NCBI GenBank assembly: GCA_026874595.1
Contig: CM049307.1
Coordinates: 81,074,643-81,138,642, forward strand
Length of the DNA stretch: 64,000 nucleotides
Direction: 5' to 3'
Source: Sipunculus nudus
Lineage: Eukaryota > Annelida > Sipuncula > Golfingiida > Sipunculidae
The notes beneath the pieces are model-generated. The model worked only from the letters and a program-made list of their open reading frames with translations. It did no database searches and was not told the origin of the DNA. Positions within the stretch are counted from its first letter, which is position 1; each line of letters opens with the position of its first letter. Position numbers and translations under genes: made by a program. This document shows positions 1 to 13,104 of the stretch, in pieces.

Positions 1-854
1 ACTACAACACTGGTATTAAGAGTTTAGTTACTCTATATACTAACCCTGAAGACGCAATGATGTCTAAACTTTTGGTAAAATTGTGGTACCCCTGATTCAG
101 AGAGATTTTGTTACTCGTTTTCACACACCCAGTGCCTGTAGACAGCAGACATGCCCAGGGACTCATTAAGACCTCATTACTGTTGACTGCATGTGGTGGA
201 CAGGGTCAGTGTGAGCGCAAGCAACACCAACATCCAAGACACTGATGGCTGGTTCTGTGCTGCTCTGTGGAAGCCACAAGTGGTCAGCCTTCGGTGCACT
301 TGCACAGTGGGGTCCTGGCCTGCTAAACTATAGATGCTGTCAAGCTGGAGAGTAGAGACCCCAGCTTGATTCAGAAACCATATGGTCACAAATTCAGTAT
401 GGTAACACTCCATGGGAGCAAAACTGCAGATTGCACTCAAAATCCTGAAGCTACTAACAACATATGTAAATTTTAATCTAGGATTATTTTAACAATCAGA
501 GTGAAAAATCACTGGGACCAAGATTTAATTTGATTAACCTATAGTGTTAAAGGTTATATTTTATATATATGTATATATAGATATACATATATGTGTGTTT
601 GCATGTGTGTGTGTGTGTGTGTATGATATTATTGATATAGATAGTGTAGAATTTTTATATCTACAGAATGTGTAAATTTCATAGCCATGCAGTCTCACTG
701 AATAGGGATAATGCCACTGAATGTATGCTTACATGTAAGTATCAGAACCCCTGTAGAGAAGAAATGTAAAGCAGATTTGTTTAACACATGTTTTCATCGC
801 ATAACATGTTCAACGTTTGTTAACAGGGGGTAGAAATTTAAAAACAATCTAAAA
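1..854. other. Non-coding, nothing recognised
   Basis: AT-rich sequence with a short (TG)n run at about 604-622. Open frames here have no recognisable similarity or splice context. Confidence 0.5.
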
Positions 855-3342
855 CAAGGGACCCATTGGTCACGGCGCTCAGCTGTTATATATGATAAAA
901 AATATGATTTGGGAAAGAGGCACATGCTGGTTTTGTGTGGGAATAAATATAAGCTTTATTATGAGTTGTTGGTGTTTAGCTTATGTATGATTTTGATAGT
1001 ATTTTTGGAGACAGGGATGAGGATTTATTTCATTTATTTTATTAACAAATGGAGTGCTATTGTCACACAGATTTTGACCTGGCCATATAACTTATAAGCA
1101 GCACATAAAATATAAGAGTTCAACTATTTATTAAAATTTAATAACAAATGTTGTGCCAATATAATATTTATTAAAAATAATAAGAGAATCATATGATTTT
1201 TTTTAATAAAATATAACTGAACTAATTATTAAAATAATATTATAGAATATATGCATTCATGAATACATTTTGAAAGTATTTGCACTGATATTCAAATACT
1301 TTCATTTTTACCTGAATTCCCATTCTTATGCAAGAAATTTTATAATGGAGTACATATTCATATTCATATTCATATACATTTGCAAAGTATTTGCACCATG
1401 TCTGGTATTTATTCAGTTTTAGCCAAACAATGATGAGGAGAATCCAGAATATAAACAAAGGACCCATGGGTCATGACAAAAGTTTGAAATTTTTGCAAAT
1501 GCAAAATATGAAAAATATTCTATTGTAATGTTTTATATTTATATAAGCATATGAGAAGCTAAGAGGAAAGGGTCTTCCTACTTGGTTATAGTAAAGTTCT
1601 CAATATATGATTGCAAACTAATACTCTGACAAGACTGTCATAAAGAAAAACAGTAAAAGTTTTGAGATACTGTGATGCATATGAAAAATTTACAGATGGA
1701 CAGGCAAGTGGACAGAATGGACTAATACCTTCATTTCACTTTCAAAGGAATAATGCATTTAAGTTTATATACAAGCCTATTTTTTTAGCATATCCCTTTT
1801 TTTCATTAATAGTTTTTATCTGATTCATTTTTTTATTTACAAGTGTTATAAATTTGTAATATAAAAGTGAAAATATAAGTTAAAATATTAGAATTCTAAG
1901 TTGCAATCATTATATATCCAGATTGTAGCTCACATTGGGTCATATTATGCATACACATATATTTTATTATTTTTAAATCAAATGTTTAAACTGAATGTAA
2001 AAGAAAATAATGCCACAACATGGCATCTACAAAATTATTCCTTGAATTCCTATTAAAAAGTTTTGCACATTGGAGTTTTCAGGACAAGCTTAATTTTATT
2101 CACCGAAATAAAATAAAAGATTCAGTAAATTTGATAAAATAAAAACATCTTTTCAAATAAAGTATACACACTGTTCGTTGAATGAGGGACAAACAATATC
2201 ATTATGCTAATTACAATCTAAGCTATAATTAATAACTGGAATGAATAGTCAATTTCACACCTGGTGAAGTTTTACTCTTCTGAAGTAAAGCATTACTTAT
2301 CTGATGAACATCCATACTTTCATAGCAATACATCACTTTGTGGACACAATAAAATGTGCACTTTAATCATTGTAACCCTGGTGGTACAATCCAAAATCTA
2401 AAATGTAGCATGTCCAAGAATAAAATAAAATACAGAAAATTATAACATTTATCTAGTTTATGCACCAACTGGGGGGGGGGGGGAGTTGAGTGCAGGGCAG
2501 AGGAGAAGCCTGCTAGTAGTGGCCAAGCTGGGTCAAGGCAAGCTGCCTGGGTGGGTTGTGGGTTACATAATGCAAGTGAAGGCTGTACTACTAGGTGGAC
2601 CAGATATAAACAACACTTGACATGGTGTATGAAAACTTGAATAAAAGCTACTCTTTTCAAACAATTTCTTTGAAATTTCAGATTTTAAAAGAATAAATCC
2701 TTATGTATATATGCTGTGAAAATTAAATCAACAGTGCTTACAGGGAAAAAACGTGCCACTGCCAAAGTTGGACAAAATTTAAGGTATTAATTTTTTATTT
2801 ATGCTAATAACTTGAAAAATTTGCAAAATTCAGATCTAATTTTGGGTAAACAATTTAATCTTGATTAAATAAAGTTATATTCCTGAAAAAAAAGTCTTCA
2901 GCTTCAGCAATTCTCATGTTAAGTGAGCAAATATATTTCCTGATTTTTAAAAAATTGCATTATATTTGGGCCTATAACTTCAAAATAATACCCAATACTG
3001 ACCTAATTTTTGGTATGTGCACAGAAAATATATGGAAGAATATGAATACTAAATATGATCAAAAACAGATCAGTGGTTTTGATATTAGGCAGACTTGAAG
3101 TGTAACAATTGCTTTTTTATGGAAAACTGAGGTTTTTCCTTAATATCTCGAAGGAACGAAGTTCTAATGACCCAATTTTCGGTATGGTAGGAGATTTTGG
3201 GGACATCTAATGGTATGCAGAATTTTGGATTCGTAGGTCCAACAGTTTTAAAACGTGCCCTGTTAATGGACGGACGGACGGACGACGGACAAAGGACCAC
3301 GACTATAGCTCAGATGACTTACAGTTAGCTGAGCTAAAAATC
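855..3342 (+). repeat. Dispersed repeat family A, copy 1 (mosaic)
   Basis: Left boundary CAAGGGACCCATTGGTCACG at 855 with CGCTCAGCTG following; a second such end, GGACCCATGGGTCATGAC, lies at 1461. The right boundary is GACTATAGCTCAGATGAC at 3301 followed by GCTGAGCTAAAAATC. Segments 1514-2103 and 2670-3342 match 56578-58359; 2104-2669 is not shared with the first part of that copy. Short (GGAC)n-like runs at 3267-3290 precede the right end. No coding capacity seen. Confidence 0.7.
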
Positions 3343-3901
3343 TAGACAGACCAGTTCAAATATTTCCAAATCAAATATTTTAATATAATTTACAGAAATT
3401 CCTGTAGAAATATATACCCTCAATGGTATCAACACTGATGTTGAGAAACAAAAACTGGGAATTACAAGACTAAATATATTTTTACATATTATATTTAAAA
3501 TTTGTTTATTCATATCTGAAATTAACATTCACACAAATTAAAATACATATACTGTGTTGGCAAGTGAACTGGTTTATGAAACTGCCCACTGTCTTACATT
3601 ACTAAATTCTAATATGCTTTGGTTAATATCATTTATGTAAAATATATTTTTGTATTAAAAACAATGGTAATTTCTTCTGTATTGCCACAATATAATTTAT
3701 AGACAATAACTGACTGTTAGATTTGTATCCTAGTCCATACAAGTTAAAAATGGAGATTAACTGTCCCTTTTGCGTGCGTACTGGATCATGTAGAAATTGA
3801 CCGTTGATCATTCACAAAGACTGACGCCATGATTTCTTTTATGCAGTTGCGGCAAGGCCGATTCCTTTTATTCGGTCGCTGTTGCGGATAAAAACGACAT
3901 T

Positions 3902-3960
<59 letters not shown>

Positions 3961-4751
3961 CCCTGCATTGTGAAAGTGGTAGTAAAAGATATAGGAAACC
4001 AGCCACTTGAATCAAAACAGATACATGTGTTTGGCAGACCATGCAATCATCAGTGAATAACAGACAAATGTTCCGCATATTCACAATGATTTAAATCTAT
4101 GTTTTCAGGCAGAAAACATTTTTCCTTGTGGCATATACTGATAAAAACATTATAATCCTGGGGAAACCCCTATGTGACGTAAACAAGTCAGTGGGATTCC
4201 TTGTGTGACCCCATCCGTTTAAATTTTTTTTGTCAGATTTGTTGCTACAAAATCCGACAAAAATTTTGTCAGATGATGGGTCGGATAAGTACCGCAACCA
4301 CAAACGCATTAAAGGAATCAGTCCTTCATAATATCATATGTTGGACTCTATTTGTAACCGCGACCATGCATACCGCGGCAGCAACCGCATTAAAGGAATC
4401 AGAGGTTTTCATGAGATACACGCTTTTTATGTTCTTTCATAGAGCGGTTCTAGGTTCAAATGCAGGTTTTAAAAAGGGTAACAGAAAGATCCATTTTAAG
4501 AAAATAATGAATAGTTTAGGAAAATGCAAGGAATATTTAATTCTTTGTAATCTGTGTCATAATTTTCCTGATATTTAATCATTTTCAGACAAAGAAACTG
4601 TATACAGATGATGCATAGCAAAACATGTCATAAACTATAAAATGAATTTTTGAAAACTTAATTGTTCCTTACCAGCATTTTTCTTTAGTTTATGTAAATT
4701 TCATTGTAAAACCCCATACATTCAAACGGAGACCACATATCAAACTGTCCC

Positions 4752-4823
<72 letters not shown>

Positions 4824-6015
4824 TATATAATATATTGACTCAGCAGTCATCACTTTTTTGTTATTTTGTGCACATATTACTTTTCCTTATAATTCACTTA
4901 ATATTACTAAAACTTACATGACAGGGGAGGCTTTATTTGATTATTGTATAGAGTCGCAATATTCAGTTAGAGACGTAAATCTGCTAAAAGTTTTCATCCC
5001 ATATGATACTATCAGATTAAGATTATTATATGTTAGAAGTTATGCAAACCAAGTAATATTTAAATCTTCTCTTTCATTATTGTGCTTACATCTATTGAAG
5101 GATATTAGGTGACTCTCTTTGTTATATATAAATAACAGTGCTACTTAATCAGTTATGCTTTTTATCTGTTCCTTGGTAAGAGCTAGAGACCGAAAAGGTA
5201 TGAAAATGAATGAAAATGCAATAATAAAAATAAATTGATTATTTCATGCCAGATTCAATTATTGATTAATGACTGGCTTTTATCCGATGCATTTGTTACA
5301 CCCCTATTGAATATGATTTGGCTGTCTAAAACTTGAACAAAAGTTTTCGTGTCAACTGCATTCAAATTTCACAGTTTAAAAACTTAATTCCATATGTGTG
5401 CATGGTCTAAAAATTTAGTCAACAGTGATGGGTCAGAGGCGAAGGAGGGCAAAATTTAATTGAGTGATTTTACATTTACGTGATGATTTTACAAACTCCT
5501 GATCTTTTTCTGGTGAACACTTTAATGTAAATAAAAAAAGATTTATTTTCTTTAAAAAAAAATAAAATTACTAGCATCGACAGTTAACATTATATATAAT
5601 TGAGTAAATGTCTTTCCTGCTGTTTTAACTTGACACATCATGTCCCGTCCCATAACTTCTACCAGTTACACAGTATTGACCTGAATCCCCCATGTGCACA
5701 GAGAAAACATATTTGAGAGCTTTTTGTGAACTATTAAGGCTTAAAATCAGTGATTTTTATATTAACCCAACTTGAAGTGAAACAAATTTGCAATGGTAAA
5801 TGGAAGTTTTTTTTTTAAATACATGTAATTCTTGAAGCAGAGCAGGGTCACACTCACAATGATCTTGGTATAATTGGTAAAATTTAGTAGTCCATTTTGT
5901 ATGTCCAACTTACTGTATGTGCAGGTCTGAAACTATAAATAACAGTTTGATTTGTCTGAACTATGTAACAGTTTGATTTGTCTGAAACTATAAAACACTT
6001 TTGATTTTATATATA
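3343..6015. other. Non-coding; (TA)n microsatellites
   Basis: (TA)n tracts at about 3906-3957 and 4755-4834. A short phrase, CGCATTAAAGGAATCAG, recurs at 4305 and 4388. A 27-28 bp unit (AACAGTTTGATTTGTCTGAA) is doubled at 5940-5995. Open frames across the TA tracts are low-complexity artefacts. Confidence 0.5.
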
Positions 6016-6200
6016 CAGTGAAACCTTGTTGTGTCGAACTCGCTTTTAAAAGTCGAATACCCCGCTTATGTCGAAGTTACAGACTCGTTATTCCTGACAA
6101 CTCTAGTTAAATTTTAGCCAAATAAAACCCGCCTGTGTCGAACCTCGGATGTGTCGAAGTTTCCCAAGTGTCCCTTCGACTTCGACACAACAAGGTTTAA

Positions 6201-6203
<3 letters not shown>
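6016..6203. mobile_element. 188-bp MITE, pogo/mariner-like TIRs, TA target duplication
   Basis: Begins CAGTGAAACCTTGTTGTG and ends with the inverse (CACAACAAGGTTTAACTG), flanked by TA on both sides. The interior is built of TGTCGAA motifs. TIR about 24 bp with one mismatch. Confidence 0.75.
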
Positions 6204-6274
<71 letters not shown>

Positions 6275-6280
6275 TATATA
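6204..6280. repeat. (TA)n(CA)n compound microsatellite
   Basis: (TA)n at 6204-6238 running directly into (AC)n at 6239-6272, abutting the MITE. Confidence 0.95.
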
Positions 6281-6310
6281 TAATTAACATACATGTGTAT
6301 ATGGATATAT

Positions 6311-6958
6311 TAGTGGTGGGAGTCGGTTCCTTTTTCATAATCGTTCATCGGTTTGGGCAAACCGATCCATGATCGATTATTAATCGGTTCAGAAAATATA
6401 AAGAAATATGCAATTATCTGTGAAACTCTACTTTCTTAATTCAGCCCGCATGTCTAAGTAATTCTACCATAAGAAAAGAAGTGTTTACCTTATTTTTTTA
6501 TTTTCCTATTATTCGTAATATATGCTGTAATTATTTATAATAATCAAGAATTAAACCACAATCCAGGACATCTACTTGCTGCATAGACCTGGAGAATTTA
6601 TGTAGCATTATAACGCTATACCGCCCATATTGTGCAATGTACATCTCGTTACAAAACTCCCCGCTAATTCTGCAGCTCCCTGCCAGTTCACAGAGGTTTA
6701 TTAAGTCCTCCGTTTTCACATCAACCGTGTTAAATTCAGTTACATACGGAAGTTATTCGGTAATAAAGACTCATTCTTTGAAGCGCAGAATGTAGTAAAA
6801 AATGAGAGAATAATTTTAGCCTATAACACAAAGGCATTCGGGAAAAAAAAACAATCATTCTTATGATGTAATCGATAGTTGCCTTTGGTAATCGAGCGCT
6901 TGAAAGTGGCAGCAAATCGACTGACTTTCGATAAAACTCGATGATTGGCCCACCACTA
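6311..6958. mobile_element. hAT-like non-autonomous element
   Basis: Terminal inverted repeats TAGTGGTGGG / CCCACCACTA. Flanking octamers GGATATAT and GTATATAT match at 7 of 8 (the site lies in TA-rich DNA, so this is weak). Many CGAT/ATCG words near both ends. No transposase frame. Confidence 0.6.
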
Positions 6959-8072
6959 GTATATATATATATAATGAAAACCTCCATATACAAAACCTCC
7001 ATCAGGTATATATATATATATATATATATTGGGTACACACAGTCCATGTGGATGAACCCCCCCCCCCCCCTCCAAAAAAACCACTAACTTAATAATGAAG
7101 AGGACAAAATCCCCTCCGCCCCCCCTTGAAAAAATCATTCCTTATTTTCATTATACATGAAGATTTCAAATCTTATAATGTTGTAATACCTGAGCTAGAT
7201 CATGAACCAACAAAAACAAACCACGCTAATCAGATATTTAAGACAATTTATGGTGCTACTAATGCAAGTTCTAGCAGCTTTTTAATTAGAATTAAATTAT
7301 AAATTACTGATTATTTGTATTTTCATAACATTTTACTATACTAATGTAGTTTATGTAATTATGTGAAGTATACTATGATATTTCTTATGTATATTAAACC
7401 AAAATATAAAATATATAGTAAATTTGAATTTTGAGTCGTTTTGGATTAAGTAATTATAGACATCAACCAGGTATAACCATTATCCTACACAAATGCAAGC
7501 ATTGGTGAATGCTGAAGGAAAGCATACAATTTTCCACACACAAAACCTCCATCAGGTCACAATTGTATTACTGCCTGGGAAGACAATATAGTTTTGTGTT
7601 TGATTTGCAAAGATGTGTTGAGTTAATATATATTTATTATTATTATCAGAATACACAGAGTATATACATATATATATATATTAAATGAGAGGGACAGTTA
7701 TACCTAGTCATTCACAAAAACCGATCTGTGCAGCCAGATAGGCATCTGTAGCAGACACATGAACCAGATATAGCAGTCACTGCCCATGCTATCTATGTTA
7801 CCTAATCTGGATATAAACATCACTGACCCTGTGTGACCAGTTGACCAGCTTTTCTCCCAAGCCCTTTCCTCCCCCTCCCCAACCCAACCCAACCAAAGAA
7901 AGTAGTCCGGCAGTGATTAATGGCTTCCCACTGGGATCATTATCACACTGCTTATCAGGTCTGTATCAACAGATTACCTCACTGATGGCCTATTAAGTAC
8001 CAGTAGGGTGGGAGGAGGACCCCAGAATTTTGTCCAAGATTTTTAATGGGGATGTAGCGTCATGTATATAAT

Positions 8073-8182
8073 ATCTCGAGATCTTAATTGCGATGTTGTG
8101 TCGAGATCTCGAGATGTTATGTCGAGATCTCAAGATGTTATATATTTCTAGATCTTGAGATGTTATCTTGAGATCTCGAGAT
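8073..8182. repeat. Palindrome-rich minisatellite, GAGATCTCGAGATGTTAT units
   Basis: About four imperfect ~22-bp units, each containing the self-complementary GAGATCTC or TCGAGATCTCGA. The outer ends (ATCTCGAGATCT and AGATCTCGAGAT) are also inverted with respect to each other, so the whole could fold as one hairpin. Confidence 0.75.
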
Positions 8183-9245
8183 AAATATTTTTTTCCGTCT
8201 GTGTCCTTAATCAGCCACCGTACATCAGACGAAATTAAGTTAAAAGATTGTTTTAGAACGGTAGCGGCACCTGGTGTCTGTTTAAGAGATAATATCTGAC
8301 CTGTCTTCCGACATCCGATTTGCCGTAACAAAACATTCCCAAAAATCTTTCATGAATTTTATACATTTCATGGACAATAATTCTATTTATTCCTTAAAAT
8401 CTCCGCATCGGGATATATATGCCATCTCTCCAGCATAGTTAAGACTGATTTATGTGTTTATTTCGCAAAGAATGATGGTTCTTGTATATATTTATTTTGG
8501 ATAAATTTGTTGGACTGAAACCTAGATGTCGAAGGTCGGATTGTGTTTGCCAAGTTATATGTTCTGTCGGACGTCAAGCTCGGATGTCGTATTGTACAAC
8601 AGCAAACAGAAGAATCAAAATAGATTTCTGTGTTCTCAGTGTAGTATTAAATTTAGTCATGTAAAGAAATTATCTTCATTATATTTACAATGAAATTAAA
8701 TTACTATGCGGTGTCTATATTCTTTGACATCGTTTATATGCAATATACTCATATATAGTGGATAATTAAATATCTTTTTTTTTTTATTTCATATGAATCC
8801 CAGAAGAGTTTTCATCATTTAGATACATTAACATGTTCTTTGCTTTAAGGCTGCTAAAAAAATAAGGATTTTTTTTTCAATTTATACCCATTATTGTATG
8901 CTTTATAAAATAGAAGTGCCATTAATTGCTGTTATTATATATGTATTATGCTATTATATTTCAAGAAATAAGTCATTTTAGTGGATTATTGCAGTTAATT
9001 AAGTGGATCTATGTGATATATGACATCAAGAAAAACATATGTAAGACATCATATTTCATACATTTTAATTGCATCTAATCCATATGGAGGCTGTGATTAA
9101 ATGACTTTTCTTAAAAGAGATATCCTAGATATAAGTCAAATTTCTGGGTGTCAGGAACATGTGAGAACAATAAATATTAAATCATATATACGATTGAAAT
9201 ATATTTCGTAGGCCAATAGTATTTCAAAAATATGTATTGCAAGAA

Positions 9246-9323
9246 ATATAATATAATATAATATAATATAATATAATATAATATAATATAATATAATATA
9301 ATATAATATAATATAATATAATA
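9246..9323. repeat. (ATAAT)n pentanucleotide microsatellite
   Basis: About 15 near-perfect tandem copies of a 5-bp AT unit. Confidence 0.95.
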
Positions 9324-9519
9324 TTGTGAATTTTTATTGTATATATAGAACGGTGAGCAGCTCGCTCAATATTAAATAAAATACCCATGTAAACATGTTT
9401 ATACACACTCACACGTTATTTACAATGAAAATGCACATATATATGTACTACTGCTGCTTCTCTGTTGATATTTATTATCGGATCGGAGATTGACGCCCGG
9501 CTTGGCATCAAATTTTGCA

Positions 9520-9610
9520 TCCGACATCCGACTTCCGGGTTTTAGTCTGTACCTTGTTAGTGACAGATCGGCGTCAAAATGGCGGCGTTTACAAAATAAT
9601 GGCGCCAGCC
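9520..9610 (+). promoter_or_regulatory. Candidate housekeeping-type promoter with ETS and YY1 motifs
   Basis: A small CpG-containing patch in AT-rich DNA. ACTTCCGGG (9531-9539) is an ETS-family site, and AAAATGGCGGC (9576-9586) is the classic YY1 site found just downstream of many TATA-less starts; a second ATGGCG lies at 9599. On the plus strand this could start a transcript with a non-coding first exon leading to LRRC45 9.5 kb away. The link to LRRC45 is inference; I saw no obvious donor next to it. Confidence 0.35.
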
Positions 9611-12369
9611 AGATCTGTTTTATGTCCTTTGTTTGTTGTTTTATTTATTTCCTAGAACTTCTCTTCATGCCTTTGATTAGAGTAGTGACAGAGGCATCAT
9701 TCTGACGCACGATTATAATCATAGAAGCAGAGATAAAAGCTGGAGGGCTCTGTTGTCTAAAAAGTCGTCTGCTGAGCCAGGTTTGGACATGTTTGTTTTC
9801 ACTGGTTTTGCTTTTCAAACCTTTTTCAGTGATTATGCACTCGCCAGTGCATGAACTTAGGTCACTTAAATTTTTATTCACAGATCTACATCACAGAATT
9901 AATCACACAATTGATCAACAGGGCTGATCTTTTTACCAAGCTATGTATCAATTGATATGGTGTACACCTGAAACATGGCAAAGCATGTCATGTTAAAGGG
10001 GCCCAATAACCACTAAAGCATGTTGAATTAACACAAAAAATAGCTTCTTCCCATTTAAAATAAATCTGTTCCTGCCAAAATATTGCCCTGAAAACGTTTG
10101 CTTTCTCTTGTAAACAAATGTTTAAAACAGTGAACCGGGTGCAGGGGTGTATCCAGGATTTTTTTCTGGGTGGGTCGTGATCATAATATTTTGGACCTTT
10201 TCGAGGGCATGCGCAATATTTGGCCAAAGTGGGGAGGTGGAGCTCACATGTAAATGCGAGAAGTACCAGAAAGTGGGAAGCCCCTCACAAGGTGAATGGT
10301 TTAAAAAAATTGCATTATCTTTGGACAAGTTTAAGCTCAATGTTAATCAGGGTTGCCAGCGGTCCCTGAAAAATTATTTTTTTCAAGGCCAGGGAATTAT
10401 TTGATATTTTGGGAAGCCAGGGAAAGGTCAGGAAATTTTTAATGGCTGGGGTGTTCGAATTTTGTTATCATGTTGAAAGAGTTTGGCATCTCTGATAAAA
10501 ATATGGTAAGTTTGAAGGAATTTACTCTTGTTTTCTTTAGATATTTGTATAAAAATGTAAGTTTGATGATTCAGAGCATAGATACACAACATATAACACC
10601 AACAATAAATGAATGACCGGTTCTGTTCACGAGCAGTACTATAAAGAATGCAGGATCTGATGTATGATTCTGATGTTCCATACATTTTTCCATTGAAGCT
10701 TTGGCTGTAATATGACGTTTTGAAACCAAATTAAAAAATTTTGTGATGATTTTTTACTTGAAACCAACTGAAGGTCAGGGAATAGTCAGGGGAAACTCGG
10801 GGAATTTGTCAGAGTTACCTGCTGGAAATGATACATGTCTCATATATTACTTATTTTCTCATGAAAATTTTTCATGTAGCCCAATTGGCATTTATGTAAA
10901 TGTTATCCATGCGGCCACCCCGTAGGTTTAAAAGTCGAAAGGCGAAAGATTAATAAACAATAACATCTTTTATTGCTTGTAGCTCAGAGATTAACATTAT
11001 AAACATGTACGTAATATCAGTATACGTGGGTTTAAATTTACATATCACTTCGATCGTATATGCACAACATTATTTTATTGGATTTTGATTTTCTTTTAGT
11101 AAAATAAGTTAGCAGATACAACGGTTTGCCAACGACCCACAGTTTTTGTTGATGACATACTAATGTGATGTTATGTTATTGTTTGGAAGGAAAATATTTT
11201 TTTTACATTTCATTTAAGGATAATTTAGCATTAAACAGATAAAAAATCATTAGCCAAATCATAGTGTCAAACGTTTCAGTTAAAAATGGAGATTAATAGC
11301 TCTATTAATAGTGATAGATGAAAAGTCCAGCTCACTGAACAAGTCTGCTAACTTAACTGGTGTGATGGTAGACTGATTTTAGAGGATTTTGTATATATAT
11401 ATATATATAGAGAGAGAGAGAAAAATGGAATTTATATTAGGTCTTATTGCTTGTCCGAGTGCGCTTGTTAAGATATATTTTTTGGTTTATGTATATATTC
11501 TGTGTTTAAGTGTTTGCAGGTTGTTCTATATGTATATATTGCCTTTGGGTTGTGTTTCTGGGTACTTTTAGTTCTGATGTTTTCGTTAACTTACCAACTC
11601 ATATTAATACTGACTTTCCCGCTTTAACTCTGGCTTACACATCGACTGGCTTACTGGCTTACTGCGATGTGTCCCAGTATGCTGTTCCGATGTATTCCTG
11701 ATGCCAAGCCGATGTAGCCCCGATATGTTCCGGAGTGACCCCGACACTAAACATTTTGAAAATGTTAAAAAATATCCAGATGTCACCCCGATATGCCCCG
11801 ATGTTTCCAAGCTGATGTTACTCCATGTCAAGTCGATGTCATAACGGGGGCGACATCAGCGATGACCAACTTGTATATAACTGCGTATAAGTAATATGCA
11901 ATGTCTTGCAATAACCACGCTCGATTGAATATTACATTGACGTGGGAAAAACTTGCTACGGCTCGTACCTGAGCTGGTTTGGCCGTGGACTTTGCCTCGA
12001 ACAGAAAGTGCGCCAACAAATTCAACTGATTTTCAACTGATTAGCCGCTCCATTTTCTAGTTGTTTTTTTTTTTTTTTTTTTGTGGCAGATGAGGCTTGT
12101 TTCTAATTTGTTTTCTTGCTTTGATTTGTTAAAAAGAAATCTTAAAGGTAGTGAAAAATGACTACTTTTGTGTAGATTACATGCACAATACATTGAATTG
12201 AATCGCATTTTGTACTTGTCCTAATAAGTATGCACATTTCCACATATTGTATCCAAATAATAATAATAATCAACTGGCCCAAGGGCCATGACGCTTAGCT
12301 GAATTTGACAAATATGTGATGCAAGTATTAATTATTATTATATTAATGTTATGATATATAATTGTTAAA
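9611..12369. other. Non-coding; degenerate repeats
   Basis: Contains a phrase common at ends of dispersed repeats (GTGCAGGGGTGTATCCAGG at 10139), a CAGGGAA-rich segment at 10340-10450 and 10770-10805, a TA/GA tract at 11389-11420 and a stretch repeating CCGATGT-like words (11660-11860). No exon recognised. Confidence 0.45.
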
Positions 12370-13035
12370 GACAATGACTTCCAGAGTGCTCAGAACCAGG
12401 CGTTTTGCCCAAAGGCCTTAGAAGATATGAAACAGTGACCTTACTTATGGTTTACAAGAAGATTTTACCAAGAACTCCCTAAATGCTAAGTTCTAGGTAG
12501 ATTGCTACGATTTGCACACATCTAGCTTATAGGGTGCTATATGCTCACAGAATATGGGTCACAGTGACCTTAATTAGGGTTATCAAGAAGATTTAACAGG
12601 GCTCTCCCTGGATCTTAATTAAAACAGAAATTTCTACGTCCAACTGCTAACATTTGTACCAAAATGCTCAAATAATGTCTTTTACCTATCCCACAGAATA
12701 TATAGGTGATCGTTTCCTTATAGCTATTTTCATGTTTCCACGGATGTTTTCCCAGGACCTCCGTTAATATTACATAAGAAGATTCTAAGCCCAACTGATA
12801 CAATCAATGCCCTGTCTGGGTGTTCTAAATCATGCATGTCTTCGGCCTGTAGGTCGCTGAATATAGATCACCATGCATGACCTAATTTCATGTCTCCAAG
12901 GAGATTTGCCTAGAAATTCAGTGTGTAGCGTTTGAAGATTCTAAACCTAACAGATACGGTTTCAGCTCACATGACATTCAGGGCGCTCAAATCATATTTT
13001 CGTCTAAAATGTCGCAGAATATTAAACACAGTAAA
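12370..13035. repeat. Degenerate tandem array, ~150-160 bp units
   Basis: About four diverged units with a recurring order: a (T/G)GCTCA-like start, CACAGAATAT or equivalent, GTGACCTT or GATCACC, AAGAAGATT. Examples are at 12395, 12535, 12665, 12820 and 12980. The period is like the core repeats of bivalve pearl/Helitron-like elements, known from that literature; assignment to that family is inference. Confidence 0.5.
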
Positions 13036-13104
13036 AAAATTACCCTCTCAGAGATTGTGTGAACAGTCTAAAATTTTGTTTTTGGATATTCTATTTTGCT
13101 CAAT

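Larger units (their letters stand above)
6959..9519. other. Non-coding; microsatellites and a palindromic minisatellite
   Basis: (TA)n at 6959-6974 and 7005-7029, a C10 run near 7060, the minisatellite at 8073-8182, and a pentanucleotide array at 9246-9323. No exon recognised. Confidence 0.5.

Noticed and set aside
3786-4084. Long frames across TA/IY-rich tracts (also 6103-6372 and 61317-61578)
   Set aside because: They are translations of dinucleotide microsatellites.
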